From: Sabethes cyaneus
Lineage: Eukaryota > Arthropoda > Insecta > Diptera > Culicidae
Assembly (NCBI RefSeq): GCF_943734655.1
Contig: NC_071354.1
Coordinates: forward strand, 139,300,642-139,364,641
Length of the DNA stretch: 64,000 nt
Reading direction: 5' to 3'
This document shows positions 12,061 to 24,512 of the stretch, piece after piece; positions within the stretch are counted from its first letter, which is position 1, and the number at the start of each line of letters is the position of its first letter. The position numbers and the translations under genes were made by a program. Below the pieces are notes generated by a model that saw only the letters and a list, made by a program, of their open reading frames with translations, was not told the DNA's origin and made no database searches.

Positions 12061-12233
12061 AAAACTTAATAAGCATATCGCTCATTCAATAGCGATTATA
12101 GCTAAAAGAAATGCAGTGCAGGTCATACAGCAAACACCCGGGCGATGTTACAATAGATCAACTAGACTGGTCGCAGTAATTAGTCCACACATGAAAAAAA
12201 AGCTGGCATGCAAAGAGCATATTTTATTATTCT

Positions 12234-12259
12234 TCACGAATGCCTCGCGAAGAATAATA
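12234..12259. repeat. Short hairpin
   Basis: TTATTATTCTTCACGA pairs with TCGCGAAGAATAATA across a few bases. It directly abuts the next MITE. Confidence 0.65.
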
Positions 12260-12382
12260 GGGTGATTTATGTATTTTGGGTAGTCGTTACGCATACTCTA
12301 TTTTGAACATTTCCAATTGATTTTGCATCAAATATCCAAAATAGACTACGCGTTACGCCTGTCCAAAATACAGAAATCATCC
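12260..12382. mobile_element. Small MITE, TA-flanked
   Basis: Terminal inverted repeats GGGTGATTTATGTATTTTGG and the complement of CCAAAATACAGAAATCATCC are flanked by TA at 12258-12259 and 12383-12384. The centre (TTTCCAATTGATTTT) is shared with the outer part of the palindrome at 9625-9811, which suggests the two are related. It is 123 bp and non-coding. Confidence 0.75.
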
Positions 12383-12569
12383 TATACATTAGGGCGATGT
12401 TCATTAGGGCGAGATCTGATGTTACGTCGAAAAAATTTTTTGTGAAAAACCGTCTTTTTGGGACTTTTTTGAAATATGAAGTAAAACACATGTTCCACAG
12501 GCAGGGAATCAAAAATTACGAACGCTCAAGAGACAAAGATATTGTCCTTACTTCAAAATGTTGCGACAA

Positions 12570-12658
12570 TAGGCCGTATGAATAAAACAGTTTACTTTGC
12601 TTTTCCCGTTTAAATCGTATGGGAGCATTTGCTCTATATCTTTTATTCACACGGCCTA
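12570..12658. mobile_element. Very small MITE
   Basis: TAGGCCGTATGAATAAAA at the left pairs with TTTTATTCACACGGCCTA at the right (about 18 bp, one mismatch). The interior is about 50 bp. The total of about 89 bp is at the lower limit for a MITE; it may be a deletion product. Confidence 0.65.
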
Positions 12659-13280
12659 ATGTATGATGAAAGTTTGTTACTATTGCATAGAATTTAGGAC
12701 AAAGACAAGTTATCGTAGCTGTTTATCGTGGATACAGATGTTTCATGACAACTATGTTGTTGCCTGCGAAAAAGACACACTGCTGTATGCAATATGTATT
12801 GTACGCAACAAAAGCAATCCTAATCATGTCACACTGTATTGGCAGCGGCAGTGTTTGGTAGTTACCAAGGTAACGTTGGTAACTTTTGTACGCCAGACTT
12901 TAGGTCAAAGCAAGTTAGTCTTTTTCTTAAGGTTGTTGCTGTTTGTCCCTTTAGTACAAGTCGCTGATAAAGTATAGTCTTTAACCAGCCGACTGGCGAC
13001 AAAGACATATTTTATTGTATACCTGTAACCCCAACAACAAGCGCTTGTGAGAGCGAGTGTGTATCAAAATATATTCTCATCGAAAGTTGTCCTGCTTGCT
13101 GGTCTGAAAGGACATTCCTTTGTCCTATTATTTTGTTATCGTGATATATTCTGGTTGCACGTATGTTTGTTTTATAGACAGAGAATAAATGGTTTATCGC
13201 TCTTCGTTTTTGTCGGTAGTTTTGCGTATGAACCATGATATTTTGACTCCCTGTCCGTAGGAAATTTTGTTGTTGTTATT
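12659..13280. other. No recognisable gene
   Basis: An open frame of 104 codons at 12663-12977 has no recognisable domain. It looks like chance or degenerate repeat sequence. Confidence 0.35.
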
Positions 13281-13346
13281 AGGACCACCCTAGTGAAAAA
13301 TAAGTGAACCACCCTAGTGAAAAATAATTGAACCACCCTAGTGAAG
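13274..13346 (+). repeat. Three-unit tandem repeat
   Basis: ACCACCCTAGTGAAAAATAA-type units of about 27-28 bp occur three times in a row, the last one changed at its end. Non-coding. Confidence 0.8.
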
Positions 13347-14092
13347 TATCACGTGTCAGAGACTTATTATGCATTAGAATAGCTTACAAGTAGTTTGGCG
13401 AAAAAAATTGGACAGCTACAGTGAGCTACTCAACAAAATTTTCTATGGTACATGTGTTCTACCTCATATTTCAAAACCTGAATTAATCCACCTAGCGGTG
13501 TGACCTAGCCTTTCTACTGCAACCAAAATTATATTTAATTGTTTAATTAAATTAAATTTATTATTATTTAATTTTATTTATTTTTTTATTTTTTATATTT
13601 AATTAAAGTAGAATAGTTTTTGAGATATGCACAAAAGTTGAAATTTTGGTTAAAGAAAGAAAGTACATGTACATAAATACAAATTACTCCTGCTGCGGTG
13701 TACCAATTTTAAATCTCTTATTTTCATATTAAAGATGAGAAAATTTGCTATCGATAAGCTGAACTTAACTTTTCTGTAAGAACAATAGTACTGTAGAATA
13801 TTTGTAAATTTGTTCACAACAAAACAAAAAAGAACGCATTTTTTGGAATAATTTCAACTTTATCAAAGATTTTGGACAAGAATAAGGAATTTATAAATTT
13901 TATTTTATGTGGGTCTTAAAGGCCGATAAAAAACAAAGAAATTAGCGGGTTAATGATAACAATCGGTTGAAAATTGTAGAAGTTATGACTATTTGACGAA
14001 AACAGTAATGTTTGCGTATTTGAATATCACGCTCATGCAAACACCCCCTTACTTTCAGCTTTTATCCTCTTACTTGTCCACATGCCATAAAC

Positions 14093-14094
<2 letters not shown>
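13347..14094. other. AT-rich spacer
   Basis: Very AT-rich (for example 13530-13615, a run of ATTTAATT-like words). No gene is seen. Confidence 0.5.

Positions 14095-14140
<46 letters not shown>
14095..14140 (+). repeat. (CT)n microsatellite
   Basis: About 21 uninterrupted CT units. Open frames crossing it are repeat translation only. Confidence 0.95.
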
Positions 14141-14142
<2 letters not shown>

Positions 14143-14317
14143 CATAAATTAAAAAAAAATCCGAAAGAGTGTCCATGGATAGCTCTTCACCAGATTTTAG
14201 GGCATAATTTAAGCTATCTTTAAAAAAAATTGGGCAAATCAAGAGGAAGGTTTTGAGATAATTGACATTTTATGATTTTTATCATGGTTTTTTTCATTTT
14301 AGATTTTAAATTTGCAA

Positions 14318-14760
14318 TAAGCATAGCATAGCATAGCATAATTTGACCGCCCGTGAGTTGCCCGCGATTGATCTAGATCAGCTGAGATTGCACAAAGGAC
14401 CTTCAGAACGATGCTTGGGTGTATCTGAGATCATTCTCAGTGTGCATTTTCTGGTGATCTAATTCTTTGTGATGATCGATAGCAAAGCTGGCCACGCCCA
14501 TGCAGGTCAATTTGGGAGGGAAAGGAATGTTAGTCCGACACTTGCTGCTACTAGAGACCGAGGAATCCTCTGCATTATCCACAAGTATCACAGGAAGGAG
14601 TTGTTGTTGTTAGAAAGGAATTGATCTGGATCCACCGAGACAGGTGGTGCGATCACTGTCATTCGAGCTCGCGTACGATTTGAGGACGTTTTTGGTTACG
14701 TGGCCATTGCGAAACAGGTTGTGGAGATCCGACATACCGATATAGGAAAAAACTATAAGA
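14318..14760. repeat. Dispersed repeat starting with (GCATA)n
   Basis: Four tandem GCATA-type pentamers are followed by a moderately GC-richer, non-coding block (TTTGACCGCCCGTGAGTTGC...) that contrasts with the AT-rich flanks. The layout fits a mosquito dispersed repeat that I recall, but I cannot delimit the ends. Confidence 0.4.
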
Positions 14761-15300
14761 AATCATCAGTTTACCGCACCGAAAGTTATGTGCTATCAAC
14801 ATATTCGATTCGTTCGAAATCGCGCGCGGTCAGTTTTTAAATACCGATAGATATTTGTTGCTATGCACGAAAGCTGTCCCGAGCTAAACGGGTTTATTTT
14901 GGCAATTAAATCGAAAACATTGACTGCGTGAGATACCTTTTGGCATCCTTCGATCATAGAACTTGCTTAAAAACTCTGACTACTTTATTAGGGAGCTGTA
15001 TAAAAGCTATCAAGCTTTTGATATTTGATATTCATATGATAGAAATAACGCGGGATGTTCCTAAGTAACCGATTCTACGATTAAAATACACGTTTATAAG
15101 ATTTCAATAAAAGTTCCGGTTGGTGAACGCACCATTGCTAAGTGTGCTCAAATGAATTCAAAATGGCGTCCTAAATCAACCGCTGTCGGAAAAATGTAAC
15201 GAGCGAGACACGATAGCAAACGATGCTAAATTACCATACGAAAAGATTCTCAGTATGTAAGTACCAGTTGTTTGAGACTAACCTGGATATTCGGAAATTT
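14761..15300. other. No recognisable feature
   Basis: No open frame, inverted repeat or tandem repeat stands out. Confidence 0.45.
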
Positions 15301-15395
15301 TCGTGTAAAGCCAATAAGGCTTATACAAATTTGAAAAAAAGTTTATGTCACCCCCCCCTTCAAAAATTTTCGAAATTTGAAGGGGCAAAAAAATA
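15301..15395. repeat. Repeat unit, inverted copy at 17315-17390
   Basis: AAGGCTTATACAAATTTGAA followed by AAAAGTTTATGTC and a C-run reappears in reverse complement at 17345-17380, beside another C-run at 17315-17322. The pair could be the outer arms of an old element enclosing 15.3-17.4 kb, or two independent copies of a dispersed repeat. The right-hand half here (TTCAAAAATTTTCGAAATTTGAAG) is itself palindromic. Confidence 0.55.
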
Positions 15396-16311
15396 AAGTG
15401 CAATAATGTTGCATTCTTTAATGGTAAGCAGATTTTTACAATTCAACGAGTTTACATCTCTAAATTACCCAAATCGAGCAAAGTTGAAGTAATATCCTAC
15501 ACCATCTAAGCTTTCTGATTCATGCTACAGGTCACAGGCGACTATTGTGCTTAACCTTTAAGTTTCGACGCCGGATATTGGGGTGCTTGCAATTAGACTT
15601 TTGACTCCATTTACTTTAAATTTTGTTCCATTTTAATTCAACTTGCTTCAAAAGAACCGAATTAAATTGACGCATTAATCAACTAAACAATGTATTAGTG
15701 AAATTTGCTACCACTTTTGACGGAGATATTCCGAATTGCTGTGGAATTTGTATTTTGCTGTCATTGGTAGTAGATAAGATTAAGGTGAAATTAGTCGTCA
15801 TCGATTCTGCCAATTTCAAAAGCATTTTTTTTTGTTTGAAACAAAAATTCTGTTCATGAAAATATATTTGAAGTTTTCAGATTCCCAAGAAGAATGCAGT
15901 ATTTACTATTTTACGAACAAAACTCCGCTTTTGGGCCCAAAAACTGCTTCCAAAATAGGGCTCTTCGACGAAAAGTTGATGACTGCTAATTTCTTGTTAA
16001 AATAGAAATACAACAAATTACACACTCCGGAACATCAGCTTTCGGTGCTTTCGGGGCTCCAAATTGATCGTTTTATTCCGTAGTGTCCATGTACCTGCCC
16101 TAATTTTGGATGTAAGGGACGAAAAACTTAGATACAATTTTTACCATGCATTGGTCGCATGCAGAAAGGATGTCACTGAACTGTTCGAAACTTTTCTGAC
16201 TATTGTCATGTTATGATTATCATAAGGATCAACGGTGACCCCTACCATTACATCAAATCAAGTCATGTTAAGTTATTATTGCTTTTTTATTGAGCTTTAG
16301 AATGGAAATGC
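15396..16311. other. No recognisable gene
   Basis: AT-rich. It may include the degraded body of the retroelement whose end is recognisable from 16312 onward. Confidence 0.4.
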
Positions 16312-16765
16312 ATGAAAGTGGAATTAAATTGGAATAACACTTTCATTGCTAGGCAGTCGAAACAGTTTATCTCTCCAAACATTTCAATGGTTCGCAAAAC
16401 CATAGAGATTTCGAAGAAAGATCTAAACATTTTTACTGATCTTAAAACAGGACATTGTCCAAATCGCTATCATCTGAAGCTTATGGGAAAACTGCAAGGT
16501 GATATATGTCGATTCTGTGGCACAGAAAAAAAGACTCGGAACACCTGTTACGCCGATGTCCGGCATTTTTCAATTAAAGATCAAGGTTCTTCAACAGAGG
16601 GCTGTTAGAAGCCCTGATATTTAGAAAACAACTCCCAGCGTAGTACTGCACTTCATCCGAAGTGCAGCATCGGACTGGACAAATGCTATTAGTCAAACAA
16701 TGAAAATCGCTTCTGATAGTGATGCGTTTGCATCCTTAATATATCAAAGATAAACACGTTATTGT
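16312..16765 (+). pseudogene. 3' end of a non-LTR retrotransposon (RNase H C terminus)
   Basis: The frame from about 16400 contains LKTGHCPNRYHLKLMGK and, a few residues on, CRFCG. This is the LTGHCxLRYHLxxMG...CRxC...E..EHLLxxCP tail typical of the RNase H region of R1/Loa/Jockey-type elements. After about 16530 the HLLRRCPAF segment continues in another frame, so a frameshift is present, and further stops follow. Only the last about 150 codons survive. The upstream RT domain is not recognisable here. Confidence 0.75.
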
Positions 16766-17314
16766 TGAGAACCATCATCAGCTGAGGATCTATATTTATA
16801 TTTATATGACTAAAAGGTTGACCAAGAAACAAGTGTTTCAAACGTGAATGGCGTCAGAGATTTTTTAAGGAAATGTCGGCAGCAAAGCACATGAGTTCCA
16901 TGTAAAAAAGTTGTAGGGACCTAAATTGCCATTTTAACGAGAAGATTAGATTCCGATACTATTTTGTGGTTACTGAACTAATAAGTGACACAGATTTGGA
17001 TTATTCTAAAATTCAAGGTAACTAACCGAGTGACATGTAAGTAAAAAGCAAAATTCAAATGAAGGTCAAGTTACACGTTCATGCCTCTCTAAAGTGATCC
17101 TGTAGCACTCCACTATTTTCAAGTTGATTCCTCTCTGCCAGAATACTAACTTTATGTGCTTGGATCAAAAAATTTTGAAAGCTGTTTTGGTTTGAACTAA
17201 AATTTAAGTGCTGTACAACTTTTTTGTATTAAACTTTTATTAATCTGGAAAAATAAACACTGGTTTCTTCTCCTTTGTTTAGTTATTGAAGGTTTGATTA
17301 TTATTTTTTTCTTG
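16766..17314. other. No recognisable gene
   Basis: Probably 3' UTR of the retroelement followed by AT-rich spacer; a CATCATCAGCTGAGG-like word is at about 16773. Confidence 0.35.
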
Positions 17315-17395
17315 CCCCCCCCTTGCACAATATTTCGAGACCAGGACATAAACTTTTTTCCAAATTTGTATAAGCCTAATTAAGAAAATCAAGAT
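17315..17395. repeat. Inverted partner of 15301-15395
   Basis: The reverse complement matches the CTTATACAAATTTG and AAAAAGTTTATGTC blocks of the repeat at 15301. A CCCCCCC run lies at the outer side in both. Confidence 0.55.
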
Positions 17396-17724
17396 AAAAA
17401 ATACAACTGTTTTATAAATGAAATATAATGGTAATGGTACTACATAATGAACCAAAGTTTGAAAATTTATATCGAGAATTTATATACACATGCGAGATTT
17501 ACGGTGGCTTGAAAACCTCGTGACAAATTTAAATTTATTATAGCTGAAACTAAAAATCAGGCACAATGAAGTGTACCAATCTAGTCCCTAAGTTGATAAG
17601 CATTTCCTCCTATCAACACTAATATGCAGAGATATAGCGCCCTGCACGCGTGATTTTAAAGTTGCAATAAGGCCATTACAAATATTTAAAAAAGTTTTTG
17701 TCCCTCCGGTGTTGGGACACTGAA

Positions 17725-17745
17725 GGGGGGTGGGGGGGGGGTCGT
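17725..17745 (+). repeat. G-rich run
   Basis: GAAGGGGGGTGGGGGGGGGG, a purine tract that could form a G-quadruplex. Similar C/G runs mark the repeats at 15350, 47080 and 52380. Confidence 0.7.
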
Positions 17746-17924
17746 CGAAAAAAAAACAAAGAGAATTTTTTAATCGAGCAAATAAAATATGGATTTTAGG
17801 CATTTTTCTTAAAGTTCAAACGTGAAAACCAAATCTGTTCTTGCTTTTAATAAATACGTTGTTATTTTTCATGCAAAAATCTACGAACAAAAAGACAAAA
17901 ACGAAAGAAAATTTTTTTACTTAA

Positions 17925-18195
17925 GAAAGACGGAAATTAAAACGGTTTGTCGACATTTTCTTCTTCGTCGCACGAAAAAACGTAGGAAATTTGGCTGGTA
18001 GGACGTCTTTAATGATAAAAAGCATTTAAATAGATCTCAGCTCACTTTGATTGATCGCGTATGATAGACAATAAACTAAAATATTAGGGAAAAACTAATT
18101 TTACATTGTTTGTCATAAAAATGCTGATATTTTTAATAATTTGTGTTGGATAGGACGGGAATAGGCAATTACGACGAAGCAGTAACATGCCCTAA
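17925..18195 (+). repeat. Dispersed repeat, copy 1 (second copy 56240-56520)
   Basis: About 265 bp align block for block with 56240-56520: GACATTTTCTTCT, TCGCACGAAAAAACGTAGGA, CTCAGCTCACTTTGATTGAT and GTGTTGGATAGGACGGGAAT are near identical, in the same orientation. Non-coding. Family unknown. Confidence 0.85.
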
Positions 18196-18359
18196 TTGAC
18201 ATTTTATAATTTTTATCATGGTTTTGAAAAGTTTTTCCTTTCAGTGTAATTTTTTTTCTGAAAATACACGTAATTTCCTAAAACTTTTCCTTTGACACCA
18301 TTTTGATCAAATAAGTAGTTTTGAAGATATGATGTTTTGAAAAAAAGTAATTTCATTTC

Positions 18360-18560
18360 TAAATGCGCCCTTTTGAAACGTTACTCTTGACGAAAAAACT
18401 CAAATTTAGTGGAAAATGAGTTCTTGCAGTTGGAGTTGGATACCAACAACACGTTAGGAAAATTTCATTCCAATAAAAAATAGTCGAGTCAAAAATGGTC
18501 TTTTTTCAGCGAGTTGAGCTGGAATTGGTCTTATAGCACCACTTACAGCACCATTCTTAA
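18360..18560 (+). repeat. Dispersed repeat; inverted partial copy at 25860-25945
   Basis: The block CATTCCAATAAAAAATAGTC, then GAGTCAAAAATGGTCTTTTTTC and AGCTGGAATT, reappears in reverse complement at 25870-25940 with few changes. Non-coding. Confidence 0.75.
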
Positions 18561-21500
18561 GAATCGTCTTTTGGGGCAGACCTCGATTGCTGTTCACAGT
18601 TTACGTACTGCTCAAACCCATTGATGAAGATAAGCTAGATAGTCGTAAATTTTTTTCGAGAAAACATCAGATCTCGGCGTTTCATGCATTTAAGTCATTT
18701 GGCATCAGAAATTTTTTTTCGAAAACCTCGATTTGACGTATTCCCCACTTTGGTGATTTTTGAACTTGCGTACAAGTCAAACTTTGACGGTCGTGCGACA
18801 CCAGTTAATTTCGTCTGGTTGAGCTGAAATTTAGCACAGGGTATTTTTTCATGGTAATGAACATTTTGCAGGTTGTTTTGCAGGTACTGAGCGTTGCTTT
18901 TCCGTCCTTTCCCCTTCATGTCTTGTCTCATTCTGTTCGGATACTATCAGTACCATTTATTCATTTATATATTTATTTATTTCTTTATTCAAGATGAATG
19001 AGAATGTGTAACATGAGACTGCTATGTCTTTTAACTGTTACATTTAAGTTTATATATATTTATATTAGTACTCATCAAATTAACTATTAAAGTGCTCTAA
19101 ACATTTCCTCTTAAATACTAATTTTGAATTTTCTAACGTAAAATTATTTGGTTATGAATTCCAAATACCTCTCACGAAGAAAGAGCTATTGTAGCTGGAA
19201 GTGAAGTGGAATTACATATTTTCTAGAACGAGAAATTCTCGAAATAATTAATTTTTCGTGTAAATAGACTGTAAGTTTTCTTCTCCAAAAATTGAATATA
19301 AACAAACAACCTCGCATTGGTGCAATTGAATGGATAGCCTATCAGACGATTGGCTCATTATTCTCTGAACCATCTTCTGCGTCGATTGTAAAAACTTTCG
19401 TTATAAAAAAGACTGTGTATGGTTAGTTTATAACGCAAACAGTTTTATTTGACGCGTCAGCGATCCATACCAGCTGCCTTTGCAATTCTTCTCTGCTATA
19501 AAAAAAGATAACTCAGCTTAAAAGCAAATGGAATAATCACTTAGTATTAACGTAATCAATGGATTTGAGAATCACTCCTTTGTCATGTTATTCAGCCAGA
19601 CATAGGTAAGGTACCTGTACAAGGAAACTAGTCAAAAGCATTGCACCGTGAATGACACATTCTCCCACGTTGGAAACAGGTTGCTCGTAAAAGGGAAACT
19701 CACACCTTATACTTAAACCGCCGGTTTCGGCGGAGCAAGCGAGCAAAAAGTGAAAAACTCGTTTTCCAGAAATTGCAAACCATAACAGGAAAAGTATAGT
19801 TCTAGAACCACTTTTTTCGCTCTCACACCTACCGTTGTTAAAAAGTCGGTGACTTCCATGGCATCTATGTGCTGCCTTGTCCCGTTTGCCCCCTCGCAGC
19901 ATTTCGCTTCGGAGCATGGTTCCGTTTTATGGACAAAGTTTATAATTTGCTTAAATCCTGTGTTGTCATTGCATTTAATCTGCTGGGAGATGCAGGTTTT
20001 CCTTTCCTGGCCGCTTTGCTTTTCTGTTCTGCTTGCCCAGAATGGGTCTCCGAAAAGAGGTCCGACATGAAACGAGCGTGAATGCATGTAATTTTCGTTC
20101 CACTTTTTATGTTCACATTTTGTAATGTCCCTGCTTTCTTAGTAGAGTGGCAGATCCTGGCTTCCTGGTTGTTGCATCGCGCGGCAGTGTAATGGAAAAT
20201 AAAGGGGACAACGATAATGCCTTGTGGAATTTTTCGACTTTTCTTTCCAAACTAGTAAGGATGCGAAGAAGAAAGCTAACGTGATTTTAACGATCGTTTT
20301 CCTCACCCTGCTAGACTCTGTGAGAAAATGTTTTGTTCCGTTTTTTTTCTCAGCATAACATAGGATATGATTTTAGATTAGGTGCACAAACAGTTGGATA
20401 AAAACGTGCTAGCGTCACATAAAGCATAACAAACTGTTGAAATTATCTCCAGGATCAGAACAGTGTTGACCCGTGGAATTCGCATTATTGCGTCTGTAAC
20501 TATATAGGTATTGCATTGCATTTGAAATCTCTCGGATACAAACAGGAAATGAGAAAATTCGTTACGTACAAAACAACAACAAAAAAAATGTTAGTCGTTA
20601 CATACATGCACGTACAATAATTTTTAGTCTATTGCCGACATTTTTCGTTTAAGTACTTTGCAAATAGAAAATATTTGCTTACAAATAAAATAACAGCAAA
20701 TAAAATGGACGACACGTGACACATGCACAAAATAATCTGACGATGGTTTATGGAAAAATCGTAAAAAAGAATTTCCAGCTTGTCTTGTTGCAATGTGCCC
20801 AAACCAGAGCTAGAAACGCGGGACATAAAATGAACTTTGAGTGTTTGGTATGGATAGTATTTTTAAGGTTCAAGATTGTGATCTGAAACTGTTCTGCAGC
20901 CATACACATCAGATGCCATCGGCTGTGCGATTGCAAACTATACTCGAACGTACCACACCGGGGGCTGACAAGCGCTACTTCCGTTCATATGAGACAAAAG
21001 ACAGAGAGAGAGGGGTTTGAATGAATACTGTTGATGCTGTTTCGTTACGTCGGAACAATCTTCTTTTCGCCGCTGGCCACCCGACGTAGGCCCGAGAAAA
21101 ACGCCTCAATAAAACGAACTGACAATAAATAAAAGTATAACAAGTTGCAGGGCGTAATAAAATTTGATAAGATGATTTAGCACGGTAATAAAAAGAAGTA
21201 TTTTGCGCCGGCTGATGGACGTTTGAAGACGGCTAGGTTTGGAAATAGGGTTCAGCTGCAACTACTTGTCGTTGTTACTTGGAATGGATGTGTTGCGTGC
21301 TATCTAGATGGCATAAAGATTTTGTTTTTACGCACCATCCGTTGATGCGCTATCCTGAATATTGAAAATCACACATTTTGATCAGAAGTTAATCTCACTT
21401 TAGGAGACGAAATTGCAAAATCATGTCAAGAAAATGGACCGAGTAGAATATCTACACGCTTGACCTATACATTATTTTTCTAAACAAACCTAGACTATGT

Positions 21501-21569
21501 TGGAATAGTTTTTTAAGTTCAATTCGTATAAAATTCATAAAAACATTCAACTAAGCTTGTGCTTGACCT
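18561..21569. other. Unassigned intergenic DNA
   Basis: No gene is supported. A slightly GC-richer patch at 19588-20087 has open frames on both strands (up to 124 codons on the minus strand), with no recognisable domain. Overlapping openness on both strands argues for composition rather than coding. 18940-19030 is a run of ATTTATTTAT-like words. Confidence 0.4.
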
Positions 21570-22395
21570 AAACATTATTTTTCGCCCACTTTGTTCACCG
21601 TAGAACGCTAGTGCGACTCAAACTTCTCCCTTGCAATAGTTTTTGGATTGATGTTCGGAGGGTTCTTGTCCTTAGGCACCACCTACACGCAGGCTTGGCA
21701 TACACTTTTCGCTTTGATTTTACTCTTTTGATTACTGCACCTCAGCCAAGCAGAATTTGAATAAGTGGTGTATGGGACATTTACAGAGTTAATAATTATC
21801 TATAATATTACTGAAAAAGGTAAAGTTTTATCTTTAGTATTTACGGCGCTGTAGGGCTGCAATGCCGTTGGTAGCAAAAAGAGTGCTCTTTTTTCTACCA
21901 AGAGGGTAGCAGCCTTACAACGCCATAAATACAAAAGAAATAGTAATGTTTACTTCAGCAATATTGTAGATAATAACTAATTCTACAAACGCCCCATACA
22001 TCACTTCTTCAAGTTTTACTTGGCAGAGATGTAGTAATAAAAAAAGAACAAAATCGAGTCGAAAAGTGTATGCCAAGCCTGCCTACACGTTGTTGACCGT
22101 AAACCACTTCATGGCAGGATGCCAGATCCGGCCAAAATAGCACGGAACCAACTTTGCCTTCAGGAAAGACAACAGACGTGTTTCTAGACGTTCACGTAAA
22201 TTTCCTAAATTGTCCAACTCGGTTGCAATAAAAATGTGGTTTTTCTAGCCAGAAATACAGATAACCTGTCAAACCAAATATGTTTAACGAACTTATACAG
22301 TTGCATATGCTTGAAAATGTCTGATACCTTTACCTTTCCGGTTACCGTATAAAACTTGACGTTGGTTTCGTCGTCACCACGCTATTGAATTACGT
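21570..22395 (-). pseudogene. Tc1/mariner-superfamily transposase relic, split by a hAT-type MITE
   Basis: Translation of the minus strand near 22375-22345 gives DDETNVKFYTV, the block around the first catalytic Asp of a mariner-like DDE/D transposase. Further on come FGRIWHPAMKW at about 22145-22105, corresponding to the family's FWPDLASCHY..W block around the second Asp, and VVPKDKNPPN at about 21680-21650, corresponding to the VPKDxNPPN block just before the third acidic residue. Between the last two blocks the relic is interrupted by the MITE at 21690-22081. Stops and frameshifts (for example around 22225) show that it is dead. The N-terminal DNA-binding half is not recognisable. Confidence 0.72.
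21690..22081. mobile_element. hAT-type MITE with 8-bp target duplication
   Basis: Ends are CAGGCTTGGCATACACTTTT and its complement. The element is 392 bp and flanked by a perfect 8-bp direct repeat CCTACACG (21682-21689 and 22082-22089). An 8-bp duplication with CAGG-starting TIRs is typical of hAT elements. The centre has a second inverted pair (GTAGGGCTGCAATGCCGTTG / the complement near 21900). It interrupts the mariner transposase relic, which gives independent evidence for both borders. Its subterminal wording (GTATGGGACATTTACA, TATCTATAAT) resembles the MITE at 58111-59176. Confidence 0.92.
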
Positions 22396-24512
22396 CGGCA
22401 TCTTCTTGTACAGCTTTACGGATCGAGTTTTTACTCAGTTTTACTTTACTTTTACTAATAAAAGCAGAAAAGCAAAGAGCAAATTCCAAAATCAAAACAG
22501 AGGTTCGGCATTTTGCTCGACCATCCCTATAAAACGTGTTTTTAAATGTACATTTAAAAGAAGTGCGTGGAGTTTAAGACGACCAAATTTTGATTATAAA
22601 ACCCATTATTTGTCTAGTATATCTAATACTGTTTCAGAACTACTGGTTACTTCGAAATTGACACTAGTCATAGTAAAATCCCAGTTTAATTCAGCAGATA
22701 ATTTAACTTGCTCATTTTTAATTAACTTTCACAGGCAGGTAAATAAGCCGCTCATAAGAAATCTAAAACCATCTAGATCGGTTGAGAGAAAACTAAGCTA
22801 CAACGTTAATAGTTAAATGGAAGTAAAAAAATTAATTTCAAAAAAACTCGGCAGATAAGCTCATTCGTTATCAACCTCGAATTGTATTCTCCTTAATAAA
22901 TTCATCTAATGTGTATCTCAATAGTCTCAACAGGATCTAACTTGGGGACGTTTTGCTGACTTAACGGACATTATGCTGCTTGGTAGCAAGGTATGCCACT
23001 CTTTCCCATATTAGAATTGTTCAATAGAACAAAAATCATGCCGATAAACTGCGGAAAGGCATCGGTTTGCGAGCGTGTGCCTGGAAGTAATGAAATAATA
23101 TGAGATAAAAATGATTTATAATCTGATGAGGGATGCCGATGGGCAGAGGTGGAAATGACTAGGAAGGAGAAAACAGGAAGAAAAAGCAGAATGGTGAATC
23201 TTTTTGCACTCGTAGCATTTCTTTCAGTTGACCAGTAGCATATCACGAGCGCCCAGTTGTAATCCCTCAAGCTCGACATACCCTATCTCTGCCGGTCTGT
23301 TCGTTTCCCATTCTATCGAGATGTCCTGTCATACACAAACAGTCACATACATATACTCGATTAAATCGCTTCACTTTGCAAATGGGCAGTTTTTCATCTC
23401 CACCGAAGGATTGCCGCGGCAACGCAGCAGGGGAGAACTGTACGTCGTGCTTACATCTAGCATCCCGTCGGTCGTTCCTGTTTATGACCATAAATTACAT
23501 TTTTTGTTTCCTGCCATGATTTTCGTGCGTATCGTCTTGTCCGGTAAAGTTGTTGCTATTCGCCGCAGTAGTGCTGCTAAATGGTTCATAATTTATTGGA
23601 GTATAAGGTAATTTATGAAACATTAGGAACTACTTGAAAGGTGATTATTTTTGTTTTTAACTTTTGCGAAATTTCTCTTTACCAACTGCTCATTTTGGCA
23701 CCACTGTTTGCCATCACCGGAAAATAAAATCCGTTTTTATGCACTTATTACTACAATTCACGTCCTCGAAATCGCCTATTCGCTGCGTAAGATATCATCA
23801 ATGGTCAGCAGATTTCCACTGTCCTTGCGGTGGGATAAACAAGCCCTGCAATTGGTTTCCACATCCGATCGTTGTACCTTGCTTCCAACATACAGCATAG
23901 AAGAGAAATCGCAATTTTGTTGGCATCAGCAAATAGCTTCCGAAGCATTCAAACAAGTGGATATAGGATGTAGTACGATCGACAGCAGCCAGGGGAGGCA
24001 ATGAATGGTAAAGGACACTAGCTAGCACGTGCTTATCGACTAAATGTGAAACGTTTTCCGTGAGGCCTTTCGTTGCTTTATTGCGGATTTTCTCCTCTAG
24101 TTTGGTGCCGAGGCCCTACAGCATCATATGGTATCCGATTTCGGGTTGACTTGGATCGATTTTTATTGTCTTTCAAGCGGTGAAACGGATTATGAAGCAC
24201 AAGTGCGTCGAAACTTCTGTCTCATTTGCTGTTAAGTGTGGCACCTACGTGATTTATGGCCCGAGCATTGAGCGATGTGAAATCGAAATGCTACATAACA
24301 ACGGCAAAATGTCTGCAGGTTGTTTCTCAATATTTTTTTTTGCTATGTTTTATGTTATTGCTATTTTGGTATTATGCAGTAACAATATTCTAGTTTTGTA
24401 ACAGTATTCTTCAAAGGGCTCAACGTAGCTGTTAATAAAGCATTTTAAAAACATCAAATTTGAATATAGGTTCCTTTTGCCCCGGCAAATGCGTTGGATG
24501 AGACACAATAAT
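22396..24512. other. Unassigned DNA with several open frames
   Basis: Open frames at 22385-22816 (+), 22971-23279 (-), 23228-23611 (+) and 23651-24004 (+) reach 100-143 codons. None shows a domain, signal peptide or motif that I recognise. The first overlaps the end of the transposase relic on the other strand. I do not call any of them a gene. Confidence 0.35.

Noticed and set aside
19588..20087. Open frames of 109-124 codons on the minus strand and 70-73 on the plus strand
   Set aside because: Open on both strands, no motif; more likely base composition.
22385..22816. 143-codon + strand frame
   Set aside because: Begins over the antisense of the mariner transposase relic and shows no recognisable domain.
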